This document shows, one piece after another, positions 32,980 to 44,508 of a stretch of DNA of 64,000 nucleotides (position 1 is its first letter; every line of letters starts with the position of its first letter). Source of the stretch: Aphelenchoides besseyi (Eukaryota > Nematoda > Chromadorea > Rhabditida > Aphelenchoididae); assembly GCA_024699855.1 (NCBI GenBank), contig JAMPIQ010000003.1, forward strand, positions 2,666,001 to 2,730,000, in the 5' to 3' direction. The notes under the pieces are model-generated. The model searched no databases and was not told where the DNA came from. It saw only the letters and a program-made list of their open reading frames with translations. Both the position numbers and the translations under genes were made by a program.

Positions 32980-33606
32980 TCAAAATGCAGAAAGAGAGTG
33001 TCGGTGAGATCCCTGGCGATCGATTTTCAATCCAACCAACTGAACACTTGGCGGCAATTTTTCAACCGGGACTTTAACCCAAATTTCTCCCTTGACCGGA
33101 CGACCATTGACGAGCAAATCGACGGTAACGATGTAGCCTGAATAACGTCTTTTGCCCAAACAAGCAAATCGATTTGTATAGTCTTCTGTTTCACTCACTG
33201 GTCGATGGCTGATTGGACTTCTGACGACCGTTGATATCAGAAAGCTCAATCGAGTTGGTGTGTGAGCTTCCAGAACGCGAATTGCTGTAACGAGAAGCTG
33301 AACGACGTGCATGTGAAATCGACGTTTGTTTCTTTTCACCAGAAATAGCACGTGGTTTCTGAATTGAACGAGATGCACGACGCGCAGGCAAATTTTGACG
33401 ATCTTTTGACGGAGGAGCTAGAAACGAGTAGAATCCAAGAGTTACACACAATTCTTTTTCATGATCTTACGCTGTTCAATTGCATCTTCAGCATTTGAGT
33501 TGGATGAGTCGCTGGGAATGTAAGCGAAGATAGGACGAGCATTCGGACGTCCACGACTGATGACACGACGACCACGAGATTGAGCACGATAACGTTTAGT
33601 TGGCAT
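32980..33606 (-). CDS. Arginine/serine-rich protein with short C-terminal beta domain
   Basis: Three exons. MPTKRYRAQSRGRRVISRGR and ASRSIQKPRAISGEKKQTSI are basic and serine-rich, with no signal peptide. The last exon, joined after an intron near 33135-33205, gives GYIVTVDLLVNGRPVKGEIW, then VKVPVEKLPPSVQLVGLKID, a strand-like segment, and a histidine-rich end. Possibly a nucleic-acid-binding or chromatin protein, by composition only. Confidence 0.5.
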
Positions 33607-33849
33607 ACTCGAAAACAGAAAACGAAATGACTGGTCAGAAACTCGAAGAGAAAACAAATGAATCGATTGTCAGTTTGATCGTTAGATTTAACCGGTACAA
33701 AGTTCTTTCCAAGTTACTTTTCGAACGCTTAACAGAATCTCTGTCGATCAACTTAGTAGCAAATACTGACTGGAATATGAACAAAAGATGTTGGGAATCA
33801 GTTTATTTGTAATCGGCATAATGACAAGAACAACAACTATTCTTTGGAT

Positions 33850-34020
33850 CTATGAGTCGAAGTCATTCCATGACTCAACAGCATCACGACCGTATCTCGA
33901 CTGCTGTTTGTAGCACTTGCATCGTCGTCCATTTATATAGTAGTTGGTGTAGGCCATCGACGGCTCAATCAGAAGAAACAAGCAGAATGCGAAGAGCGTA
34001 AACAAGACGAGAAGTTTCAT
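33850..34020 (-). CDS. Small secreted cysteine-containing peptide (56 aa)
   Basis: Intronless frame with a clear signal peptide (MKLLVLFTLFAFCLFLLIEP) followed by a short mature part with YYINGRRCKCYKQQSRYGRD. Its two cysteines, one residue apart, would not form the usual multi-bridge defensin fold. A neuropeptide- or effector-like secreted peptide is possible. No family recognised. Confidence 0.5.
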   Translation of the reverse strand: MKLLVLFTLFAFCLFLLIEPSMAYTNYYINGRRCKCYKQQSRYGRDAVESWNDFDS

Positions 34021-34521
34021 TTTGTAGTCAATCGGAACTACAGTGATCACGTTGACGTAAACTCTTGGCTTTTATACGGTCCAAGTGTCTATGCGGCGGC
34101 CTCAAACTTTGTGATCAACGCCCACTATTCACGGAATTCTTCGCAGTCTTGAGTTCGTAACAAATGAGTAACAAAAGAACAGAACTTTGCGAATAAACTC
34201 GACTTTGTGATCATTCAATTAAAAAGTGTAAACACATTCCGCAGCATTTAACGTTATTCGAGTCATTGAGTAAACAAAAGTGAGTCAACATGACCGTAGG
34301 ATATTGCCCTCGACAAATTTGGATTGTTCTTGACTGGGAATAAGAGTTCAATTGGTTCACATGACTAAAACATGACATTCCAAGTACAGAAGTTCTGTTC
34401 TTTGAAAATGAAATTTTATTCTTTTTGGATTGTTGATCGGTTTGTGTCGAGATGTCGATCTTTCGTTTCAAAGCACGTAATCAACAGAAAGGAACTCAAA
34501 AACAACAACAACAATCACCGA

Positions 34522-35082
34522 ATGCTACCGACAAAACGAAAAGTGACGATGCGAAGCAAAAGTTTGGAGCTCCAACGTTCCTTCAATATCGTGGGTTCTC
34601 AGATCGCAAACGTTTTAACTCAAAGTTTAGGGACAGAAATCGAAGAAATGTTCAAAGCTGACGAGAAGCGATTGTTCTACTCCCGATTAATTAGCAATGG
34701 ACTTCTCGTTCTTGCTGTCATCATGACCATCGGATCTGTTTTGTACATGATCAGTGAACTGGCAATGTGGAGTTGGAGTCGAAAGGAAGCGGAAGAGGTC
34801 CTCAGCAAATGCGGAACTCCGTGGAAACGCACTGATTGTATTCGTTGCATCAAAACGAACGATCAGCAACCAGTTAATGTGCCTATGAGTCGAAGTGCTG
34901 TGAGTTCAAAACAGACGACTGATTAATGAGCTTGCTATTAGATTTGTCACGGACAAGACGAACAATCGTCGATAAACTGTCAATGGAAGTTGAGCGAAGA
35001 TCATTTCAACTGCGCTCATTCAACAACCTCCAACAAACTTTTGTGTTTTATTGACAGCGCTCTGACGTCAATCAACGAATAA
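34522..35082 (+). CDS. Type II membrane protein with cysteine-containing ectodomain
   Basis: The N-terminal basic region (MLPTKRKVTMRSKSLELQRS) and an amphipathic part precede one membrane segment (LISNGLLVLAVIMTIGSVLY). The ectodomain has CGTPWKRTDCIRC and, after an intron near 34902-34943, ICHGQDEQSSINCQWKLSED and CAHSTTSNKLLCFID. Six or more cysteines suggest disulfides outside the cytosol. The start could lie further upstream in frame (ATG at 34408). Unknown family. Confidence 0.55.
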
Positions 35083-35300
35083 AAAAGTTCGTTTCTTTAA
35101 GACATTAGCACAAACCTAGTTAACTAATCGATTTTGAAATTGTAATCGAATTGTTGACTACGCGGCTTTTTAGAACATGTGGGTTAATTTGTTTGCTTTT
35201 GTTAATGGAATATCAGTCATTATGTAGCCTAAATGTTAAACTTTTGGTCGGATATTTGACGGTCTTCATAGCCATTCACTTGCACTTTTAGATTACGAAA

Positions 35301-36570
35301 ATGGAGGAGTTGGTTGAACGAGTAGATCTTTATCGGCGTCTTATGTTCTTCAATGCAGTCTTCTGCTGTACTATTAGCGTATTTGTTGTGCTGTTAATTT
35401 TCACAAGAACTCCTCGGTCGATGCATTCTTTTCGTTGGTACTTGCTGAACATAGTGGTGAGATGTTTGATGAGTATGTTTAAACTGGGTTTTAGTTCTGG
35501 TCATCCATTTTTGACATTTATATGAGTGTCTTCTACACTCCCGTAGTGATGCTTCCGACAATCGGTTTGTGTTCGAATGGACGTCTTAATAATCTGACAT
35601 CTCCGTACACTGGTTTCGTTGCTTGTATGGCGTTTATTGTGTTATTTGGAGCCACGGGCATGAGTGTGTTTGTCGCATTCCTATTTCGGCTCTCTGCGAT
35701 CACTCAAAAAACTCACTGGTTACATCGAAAAAGCTCATTTGTGTTGATGATCTTCATTCATGTTGGTTACTCGTTGCCAACTTGTGTTTTCCTGTGGATT
35801 TCTGCAAACATTGATGTCGAAGGAGCACAAGCTGACATTAGAGAGGTAAGAGCAAAAACTGAATTTCAAATTCAATTTTAGAACCACCCGAACGTTTTCT
35901 ATTTCTCTCAATCACACCATTGCCTAATCCTGTCTATAAAAGTAAATTTAATTTCTGTATGTTCATCAGAAGACTAACCGACGACATCCTAATCTTTAGA
36001 CTCTAACATTCTTCATTAGCGCTCTAATAGAAGTTATATTTTGTCTTGTTGTTGTCTTCACACTTCGTGCAATGGTGCTTCGAAAAACTCATCAAATTCG
36101 ACATAAAATGTCGAGACGCACTTATCAGCTCCATATATCGCTAACAACCTCGTTGAGTGTTCAAGTAGTTTCCAACAGACGATCTCCTCTAACTGTGTTG
36201 GCGTTTTAGTTCTTGATACCAATACTTGTGCTTGTTATTCCGTTTTCATTTCTAGCAGTGTTGGCTTTCTCCAATCAAAATAATGGACGTAAGAAATGGT
36301 TTGTCTTTTGTTCCTAACAATTTGTTTACAGTAACTAGAGACATTTCATTTTTATTGATGGCCCTTAGCTCCATGCATTCCGGTTTGAATGCTATATCGA
36401 TGATTTTCTTTACTGGTCCTTATCGACGTACGTTTCTGGTGCCATACTATGCATTAACTAGAAAATGGAAATCAAATTCACAACCCACGACTCCTTTCAA
36501 TTCACTACCACAGCATTCATCGAAACACGTGTTCACTGTTCGTCATATCGGTTTATTCAGCCACAAATGA
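35301..36570 (+). CDS. Class-H-like serpentine chemoreceptor (Srh)
   Basis: Six exons. TM1-TM2 region LIFTRTPRSMHSFRWYLLNI matches the K-T-P-x-x-M-x-x-x-x-W-x-L-L-N motif of Srh receptors. IYMSVFYTPVVMLPTIGLCS fits TM3. MAFIVLFGATGMSVFVAFLF and SSFVLMIFIHVGYSLPTCVF are further helices. The loop RKTHQIRHKMSRRTYQLHIS precedes LTTSLSVQ and FLIPILVLVIPFSFLAVLAF, the Q-x-x-x-P of TM6. The TM7 end FFTGPYRRTF carries the P-Y-R motif. Introns near 35456, 35846, 35940, 36161 and 36291. Complete and apparently intact; it probably acts in sensory neurons by family analogy. Confidence 0.82.
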
Positions 36571-36586
36571 CGTCCGTTTATGTCCT

Positions 36587-37512
36587 TCAGATATCAATCA
36601 TTCCTCCATTTGCTTGTGTGCGTTTGGAATGCAAATTCGTTTTCTCATCAACTCCTGTTTCACTAACACTTCCCAGTGCTTCTTGATTGTTCTGTTCAAT
36701 TGCTCCTTCGGTTTCCGATCCTTGATCTCGAGTTTTTTCTTCCGGTCTTTCAAGTTCTTTGATACTCGATTCGCTAGCCACACTTCCAGCCGAAATATCG
36801 CTCACGTTCTGAAGCGTATCGTCAGACGAATCATAGTTCGTAACTCCCGAAATTCGTTTCTCACGTACTGCCAACTAAATTTCATTGTTTGAAATAAATG
36901 CTTGTCGTGCAAACCTGAGTGTTTGCTGGCGAACGCGCTCTCTCGACAACTAATTTCAATTGTTCTTCTGGCAATTGAATAACTTGAATCTCATTATCAG
37001 GTTCCGATTTTGATACGAGAAGTTGCGCTTGAGAAGAGATTTTTGGCTGTTGAGATTCGGTTTGAACTATTTGGAGAATTTGGGCTTTTGAATTTTCGGA
37101 TTTTCCTGACGATCCGATTGCAATCGCAAACATTCCTAAACAATGTCGGTTATCAAGCGAATACCCCTCATATAAACAACCATGAAGACGGGTTTGAAGC
37201 CATTGAAATGGAACATCTGGTCCAACGCTCATTGTTGCCAAGAGGGATTCCAAATCAAGAAAATCGTTCAAAGTGAATTTAGGCAACGAGATGCGAAACC
37301 ACGTGTTCACTAAAAGCAATAACGTAATTGACAATATACGTTCTGATTTTACCACGCTCTTTCCACTGTTGAAGCCACTGGAATGGTACGTCGGGACCTA
37401 CGGTTAAAGTAGCAGCCAAAGAATCTGCAGCGCCGCTCGATGGTACGGGCAGCGTTAAATCGACCATTTGCCCATCCAAGCTGATGCGGACCAATGGTCG
37501 ACTTGAAATCAA
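36587..37512 (-). CDS. Unrecognised protein with duplicated VGPDVPFQWLQ motif; 5' part unresolved
   Basis: Exons on the minus strand contain SLAATLTVGPDVPFQWLQQW and, after a 43-nt intron near 37324-37366, SLLATMSVGPDVPFQWLQ, a clear internal duplication of about 60 residues. After another intron (about 37131-37175) comes a Q/E-rich region and, after the intron near 36877-36915, an acidic serine-rich tail (SDDTLQNVSDISAGSVASES). The upstream joint toward TFTFSIDDNAKLEYANFE (about 37520-37570) does not keep frame with a normal intron. It may belong to one gene with the frames at 37.6-38.3 kb. No domain recognised. Confidence 0.45.
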
Positions 37513-37639
37513 TCAAACATCTCAAAATTTGCATATTCCAACTTCGCATTGTCGTCTATGGAGAATGTGAACGTTTCTCCGGGTTAAGCTTTGTTTAAGA
37601 AAATTTGAAAATAAAGAAAAGAGTTTATGAAGAAAGAAG

Positions 37640-38478
37640 ATAACAGACGCACATCGGGCGAAAAAAAGAATCGCGATTGTTCGGTTTCGTTCTCGATTTC
37701 AAGGTCCGATGACTAAAGGGAGGTGTTAACTGAGGTAAAGCAAAAGCCGCTTACCATTTGGAAACTCGAATAGATTCGAGGACAGCCACGCGCATTGATC
37801 GAAGACGATGCGACTTTTGTAACTGAAATGAAAGATGAGTGGAAGCTGAGGAGTAGAAGAGAGCTTACCGTTGCACTCCGGCTGCCCGTTGATGAAGTGG
37901 GCTGATGGTCGTTGAGATCAGAGAGAGTTAGAACCAAAATCTAAAAGCGAAAGAAGTAAGGAACGAAGAGTAAAATGGACTTACCGAATTTAGTGCGCCG
38001 ACTGTAGAAGATGCGGGCGATGAAGCGATCCAGTCCAAATCTGCAAACAGACGATGATTAGTAGGAAGTAAAAAGAAAATGACTTACCGATGCGGATTGA
38101 AGAGTCGCGGCTTTGGATTGATGAAGACGACGGAAGTTGCGTTGATTTGATGTAAATTTCCATATTCATTTTTGATTTTCGGGGTTCAGTCGTAATTTTG
38201 CATAAGCGAGCCGAGTTTGTTTCCATTGGAGAGTGAAAAGAGGACGGCAAATTGGCATGAATCGCACTCTGTTTTTTCATTCGAAAATAAACGCGGAGAA
38301 AATCGGTCGCACACAGACAGACAAACAGACAAACTGTTTTAGCTTTTTTGATTTGGATGGATTGGATGGATTCCGTACCGAATGCAACACGTGAGATTTC
38401 CACTAGGCTCACATTAACCCTATAATATAGCACCAAAAGTTCGCTGGTGGTTTGTGTGAAGAAGAAACTGAAGAGCAA
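37640..38478 (-). CDS. Serine-rich exons, possibly the 5' part of the preceding gene
   Basis: The minus strand has a run of short exons separated by good GTAAG...CAG introns (near 38044-38088, 37940-37984, 37825-37869 and 37713-37755). The longest contains METNSARLCKITTEPRKSKM and IYIKSTQLPSSSSIQSRDSS. Later exons encode SDLNDHQPTSSTGSRS and, in another frame, YKSRIVFDQCAWLSSNLFEF. Because frames conflict between exons I cannot give a final protein. An MKKQ start lies near 38281. Confidence 0.35.
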
Positions 38479-39702
38479 AAAGCCATTTCAATCTCTCAAT
38501 TCGATCATCCCCAAGCAAAAGGTATATTGAATACGAAGAGCTAATTAACTACATTTTCAGTCGATAATTGACGAATTTAAATGTGAAAACAATCAACTGC
38601 TAGTGGACAAAACGATTGCAGAAATCAAACGGTCAGGTTCTTTGGCATATGATAAATAGTTCCGCTATCAGTTCGAATATCAAACAGTAGAACTTAAGCA
38701 ATGAAATCGGATAACAATTGGGAAAGATTTAGTGGCTTTAATCATCACACGTTTCCAATAAAATTGGCGTTTTTTGATTCCACCGTCAACTTTCTTCTTA
38801 TCGCGTAGAGCGCTTGCGAGTGCAAATGATATGGACGCCAAGAACTCTCTGCACAACGTAAAACATTGCGAAAGTTAAATTTGCTAATAACCGCAATTCT
38901 TTTGATACCTTAAATAAACACACCGATAAATACGAATAGCTCTCGTATTACGGGGAAATGATCTTGCGTTGTACGAGGCCCAACGGCTCTCGATGTTTAC
39001 ATCGTAATTTTCGTGAACTGTGGACGCTCACCGGCTTGTTGGGCTATCAATACTAATCCGATTAATCCACTCAAAGTCTACGGAAAGTAAGAGCTGAGAC
39101 TCTCATTACCTACGCGGTCGTCAGTCATCCAACCGACAATCGACCCAAACGGTCGAATGCACGGAACGACTTCTTTTCATCAGGTTTCCTTGTCTTTTTT
39201 GATCTATTATATTTTTCCTGCAATAAGCTTTGTCTTATTTCCAGGGTAAGCGATCTGGGTCATAGGGACCTTACTGGAGCAGGTGATTGATTCACATCAT
39301 CGTTCCTACAAACATTTTATTCTTGGATCCCAGGCCCGCCGCTAAACTGCTATTGAACATTGAGCGGTATGAGCGAATAGAAAGCTGTTCTCCACATTTC
39401 AGAACAAACTCACTATCCGGTCTCAAAATTTTGCTTTCCAATCAAACAGACTCGTTTCATAAACTTCCTCACCCATGGTCTGACAACAAAAGTAGTGAAA
39501 TTAGAGATGTCAAAATTTATTTATACTTGTAGATTGTGATTGAGCGTATGGCGCAAATTAAAAATTTAGGAAACAAAAAATGAAAGCTATTCGAAATGAC
39601 TATCTTGTTGTGTAAAGACTTATTGGATAAGTAGGAAAAATGACTTAAGGGTTTGATTAACCGAACTTGTGACAAAAAAAAACAAAAAGTTAACGTGTTG
39701 GA
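38479..39702. other. Intergenic, no gene recognised
   Basis: Several unrelated short frames, no coherent exon series, and no repeat seen. Confidence 0.45.
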
Positions 39703-41761
39703 CTAATATGAAAACCGAGAGTTAAAACCGTCGAATATGACTTCAAAATCCGAAACGTTCTTGTAGACATCGCCTGCTGCATCGTTCAAACCACCGTAAC
39801 GCGCTCGACCCGTAACGTTGAATTTGAATGATTGTTTGGAGCTCGCTGAGCTTTGAGATGCTTGAAGATACTCGTGTAGCTAAATAAACTAATCTATTCA
39901 ATACTCTTTTGTTATCACATACCAATCGCAGCGTATGAGGCAGAATTGGCCCTCCGTCTAGCGTTAAAGTGTACTCGGTTGAATTTGAACGTTTCAAGAC
40001 TTGAGTTTGATACTAAAAGTTTATGTAAATTTGAGCAATTAGTTTGATGTCTACCTTCAAAGATCGAATAGATGAATTGGAAAACTGATCAGTGGCGTAA
40101 AGTTTTGGCGGCACTCCAGCCTTCGGTCCGGTTTTCTCCCAACCCAACTTAGACGAATCGATTAGCAGTTCGTAAAAGGAGTTAATGAACGGCATTTCAT
40201 CAATCAATATTGTTGTTCCAATGTTGGTTTCGCGTGCTGCCGCCTGATCTTGCGATTCACTATAATCCACGAAGTTCAGCTATTTGAACACTTAAACTCA
40301 CTTAATTGACATTTTGATGCTTGGAGAAGAGCCGATAATGCGCAACATTTCATCCAATTCCACGACTTCACCCGGTTTAACAGGACTAAAAAGAAAAAAA
40401 CTGAATGACAATCGTGTATGCTATTTCGATTACCTTATGAATTCTTGAGATCGAATTTCGAGTACCGAAATGTTTTCACGTTCTGGAGTACCTTCTATAA
40501 GAAAGATTAACATTTGCATTAAATGATTTCTGTTACCGCGACGAGCCATCAGGTTGTTGCTTGAACTGATGTCTAAGGACGGAGAATCGACAAAACTGTC
40601 ATTGACACTGATGCACGAATCCATCGTACCACTAATGCTGTCTTTCTTTCCGGTCAATTTTGTTTTGAATGGTAAACTGTAAGAGATTCCTAAAGAAAAA
40701 GACTAACAAAAAGTGAACGTGCGGTCTCAACCTCTTCGTTTCAACATCGAACGAAAACCAGAGGTTGTCGGTGTGACTATAATCTTGTATTCCCAATTCA
40801 GTCCCATACACGTTTCATCTGAAGCGTTCAACGAGCAGCAACGCAGAAAAAGTATCGTGAACTGAGCTGCAATGAAGTAGAACGAAGTTCGAAGTCCCGC
40901 TTTCCACGATTCGAACAAATCGCGAAAGCTTTCCAACCTAAAATACACGATAAAATGCAAGAAACTTGTTGACTGACCATTCTTCGTGAATCAAATCCGA
41001 TTCTTCGGTTCCAAAAGTCGGCATTGCAGTCAAATTGATTTTGGAACGATAGGAACGTTCGGTTTTTGCGAACGTTGATTTCACTCCATCGTTTGGATAT
41101 TGATAAAAGAGTCCGGCCGCCTTCAATAGAACCAACGGACGAACAGTCTTGGACTAAAAGAATTTGTTCGTTCAGTTAACGGTTTCGAACCTCACTGATT
41201 GCCTTTGATCGCCATCGTTCAGAAGCTGTCGAGCGTATTTGTTTGTCGAACAATCGAATTGGATCGTTTTGCTGGACGATGCATCGGCGTTATTGTTGTC
41301 GTCTCCGGTGTTGTTGTTGTTGTTTGCAGCAGTAGTAGGAGCGAGAGAAAACGGTTGGCTCGATGCGATGCGAACTTTCGTTCCAATCCGAAGATCAACG
41401 GGCATAGTCGAGTAGAACTCTTTGACCGGAGAAGTTGAACGCTTCGTCGATAGACGACTCCAATTGAACTCGTCAAACGACTAAACAAGGATAATCAAAC
41501 AAATTTAACGTTCTTGTTTACGTTGTCCAAACTTTCGTCGTACAGCTCGAAAAGTTTCTTGGCGACCGGTTTAGAAGCTGGTTTTTCGTTTGTGGCGAAT
41601 AGTTCCGAGAGTTTGCGTCTGAAACGAAAAGTTGCGCTAAAAACGAAAAAGTTTTCGTACTTTGCCGGCCGTTTGGTTATCGTTCTTCCTATGGAGCTGA
41701 AGTTCACGTTTTTCACACGTTTCAGTGGCGATCGTCTTGGCGACTTTCGTGGGCTACTCAT
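39703..41761 (-). CDS. dnsn-1: DONSON homologue (replication fork/CMG assembly factor)
   Basis: About eleven exons give roughly 600 residues without a stop. The N-terminus is basic (MSSPRKSPRRSPLKRVKN), followed by an asparagine-rich stretch. The central part carries EEWLESFRDLFESWKAGLRT, FYFIAAQFTILFLR and TPTTSGFRSMLKRRGISYSL. This is the characteristic block of the Donson family (W-x-x-S-F-x-x-L-F, F-Y-x-x-x-x-x-F-x-x-L-F, P-T-T-x-G-x-R-x-x-L-x-x-x-G-I). The C-terminal part has FINSFYELLIDSSKLGWE and GGPILPHTLRLLHEYL, also family-like. DONSON promotes CMG helicase assembly and fork stability. Introns include 41610-41652, 41169-41209, 40936-40975, 40694-40735, 40502-40541, 40268-40309 and 40019-40060. 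Single copy here. Confidence 0.82.
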
Positions 41762-42049
41762 TGCGAACGAAAAGCTTGTAGACAAAATAGAAGACAATGA
41801 GGAGCACGAAGATCATGCAAAGCTGAAGACAACGGACGGAAAAATCGGCAATTATGGTTCGACCGCAAACACTAAGATGGTGCGAAGCGGCACACGCGGA
41901 CCTACGAATGCGAACACAAACCACCCGCCAACGCGATCCATCTAAGAGAAAATAGCCGAGAACTTGACTAAGAATGTCAAGTTTTTAGTTAGCGAACAAT
42001 AAGTGGGCTTTTGTGGTATTAGTTAATAGTTTAAAACGAAAATTCAAAT

Positions 42050-42393
42050 AGGAATCATAGACAAGTTTGAATGCTATAAACAAAGTCTTCATTCGTACTT
42101 CCATTTACTCAAAACGACTACCGTGAGTCCTGCTACGTATACTTTCAATAACAAGTTCTTTTGATTTACGAAGACATCAAAGAAGTTCACAGCCTCTAAA
42201 CAACAATCTTTTGAGTCCGAATCCAACCGCCAATCGATCTTATCGTTCCACTGAAAGTGCACGACAAAAAAAGGCGAATTTTTTGGAGTTGAATCCACGA
42301 CGACACAATTCGATTGATGAAGAAGAACCGACTTCTATCGATTACGTTTCTCCCGCAAGTCCAACACCTTTGATTTGTGAATCGTCCACCTAA
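42050..42393 (+). CDS. Short serine/proline-rich exon(s), gene incomplete
   Basis: The second exon encodes LSPNPTANRSYRSTESARQK and ends DYVSPASPTPLICESST. An upstream exon (LNAINKVFIRTSIYSKRLP) joins in frame across an intron of about 50 nt near 42130-42180. No start codon or domain could be settled. It lies between the DONSON and kinase genes, both on the other strand. Confidence 0.3.
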
Positions 42394-42520
42394 GTCCCGT
42401 ATTTCTCATAATCAAAGCCAATGAACGTGTACCCATATCTTTGAAATCGAACATCAGAGCTCAAGAATCGCTTTTATTCTCAAAAGTTCGGCGCAAAAGA
42501 CATCGTAATGGAACTTGAAT

Positions 42521-44268
42521 TTACGGTCCATAGGATTCGAAGTTGTCGAGCGGCGGTTTTTCGTTCGGAGCGACCAATTTGAACAGAACTTCGAAGTCGG
42601 GACGCTCATCCGGATTCTGAGTGAAACACAAGTCCATGACACTCGCAATGACCGTCGGAGTATCTTCGGGTGGTTTCATTGGAGCTTCGCCGGAGAGAAT
42701 CTGAAATCGTTTGTTTCCAAGCAATCAACTTCTCGACGAACTTTCTTGCGCGCATCCAGATTCGATTCGCCGGGGAATGGGTCGGTCTTGCATCGCGAAA
42801 AAATCTCCCAGATGAGAACCTGAAAACATAGTCCCAATTCTGGACTGGAAATGAACTCACTCCGAATGCCCAAACGTCCGATTTCTTTGAGAAAACTCCC
42901 TTCTTGAGCGTCTCCGGTGCAAGCCATTTCACGGGCATGTTTTTGAGTTTGTCCAACTTGACGGCACTCTTGTCCGCAACCGACAGCCCGAAGTCGCTGA
43001 TTTTCAACTCGTCATGCGAACCCAAAAGACAATTTCGAGCCGCAATGTCGCGGTGAATTATTTTGCGATTCGAGAGGTAGCACATTCCACGAGCAGCATC
43101 ACGAGTGTATTTGGCCAAAACGTCCGTTGGAAGATTGGGATGCTTGCGAAGATGCTGAAGGAGAGAACCACCGGGAGCCAATTCGAGAACGATCATCACC
43201 GGTTCCTCTTGTGGCGCTACACCGTACATTTTGACAATGTTCGGATGATCGAAACTTCTCATCAACTTCGCTTCTTTGACGAACTCGGCGCGTTGCTTCT
43301 TGTGCATCATTCCTTTGAGTCGTTTGACCGCAACATCAATCGTAGTGTCCTGCAACAGGTGGTCGTTATAATTGTACCAATGAATATCTTACGTCTTTGT
43401 TCTTCAAAGCAGCCGCGTACACATCACCAAATGCTCCACCGCCAAGACGTTGTTTCAGTTCGATGTGCTCGTGAAGAATGTAGAAAAAAACCGGACGAGG
43501 AACTGCGTTTATGAGCAACGTGCCATCGGACATCACTGGAACCTTGTCGTTCACGTGTGCTTCGATCAATTCGGTAACCGTCGGACGTTTCAACTGAAAT
43601 TGACAGTTGACAGTTGAAGTTCGAAGCTCGTGGGGAAAACAAACGTCACGTAGCGACCACAAAAATTCTTAAAGTTGAATAAAATGTGACGAATACGGTT
43701 CTTGTACATGACCGTGGCGGCATAGCGAACGTGTGTGTTGACTTCCGTTTTGCGCACCAGAAAGTCGCCGTCATTCTTCAGCAAGTCCTCAATTTCATCA
43801 CGAGGCATCAAACCATGATACCACGGGTTATGCGTTAAGGCCTTACTCATGCGCTGAAACTTCCATCAATTGATTCGAAATGAAAGCTCACATTCAAAAG
43901 CTCTTCGTTGTAAACATCTTCAGTTTGATTCCTGTCCTTGAATGATTTGTGCGACTTGTAAGACATCGGTGTGTTCTGCTATCCATCCATTAACCAATAT
44001 ACTCTATTTCACTCACTTTTGGACGTGTTTTCGGACTTTTCTTCGACAACAACGACTTTTGAGTTGGTCCTTCTCGACTTCGCGTGCCCGAGTCCTTGGA
44101 TCGTGCTCCGGCATTTTTGGAACGAGTTCCCGGCTCCTTTTTTGGGGTTCCGCGCAACGTTCCAGCTCCACGTGTCACCGTTTCTTTCGAGTTTCCCGCC
44201 TTTTCTTTTCTGAAATGTCGACCATCAAGATTGTGAACGCACAATGGAACTCACTTCATTGTGGACAT
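42521..44268 (-). CDS. SH2-domain non-receptor tyrosine kinase (Fer/SPE-8 type)
   Basis: Eight exons, about 470 residues. The basic, threonine/serine-rich N-terminus begins MSTMKKEKAGNSKETVTRGA. The SH2 domain runs from about 110 to 200: NPWYHGLMPRDEIEDLLKND, then GDFLVRKTE with the binding arginine present. The kinase domain contains LGGGAFGDVYAAAL, DVAVKRLKG, IIHRDIAARNCLLG, ISDFGLSV and VKWLAPETLKKG, all catalytic residues intact. The last exon gives DLCFTQNPDERPDFEVLF and ends FESYGP. The last intron is unusually short (29 nt, at about 42699-42727). In nematodes such kinases are mostly sperm-expressed; this is a family inference. Confidence 0.9.
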
Positions 44269-44508
44269 GAATGGAAGACAATCGGAAAAGTCACCGACAA
44301 CTCGCCAGTGAAGGAGAAACTGCGACTGCGTTTGATTTGATTTTTCTGTTTTCAGCTTGTTACATTTGATTATGCAAATTTCGTGAGATTTCTATTGGTG
44401 GCATGTGAGATGGCCAACGGCTATTTCCAGCCTAACCACTTGGTTTCCATGGCAAAGTTGTATGTGCTTGGACAGAAAAGCCTAAATACCTCATATTTTC
44501 AAATAGAA

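Noticed and set aside
33600..33812. 70-codon plus-strand frame
   Set aside because: Upstream spacer of the arginine-rich gene; no motif, and it overlaps that gene's start region.
41514..41945. 143-codon open frame on the plus strand
   Set aside because: It is the complement of the DONSON first exons; the minus-strand reading has domains and good splice sites.
43014..43514. 166-codon open frame on the plus strand
   Set aside because: Shadow of the SH2-kinase catalytic domain on the minus strand.
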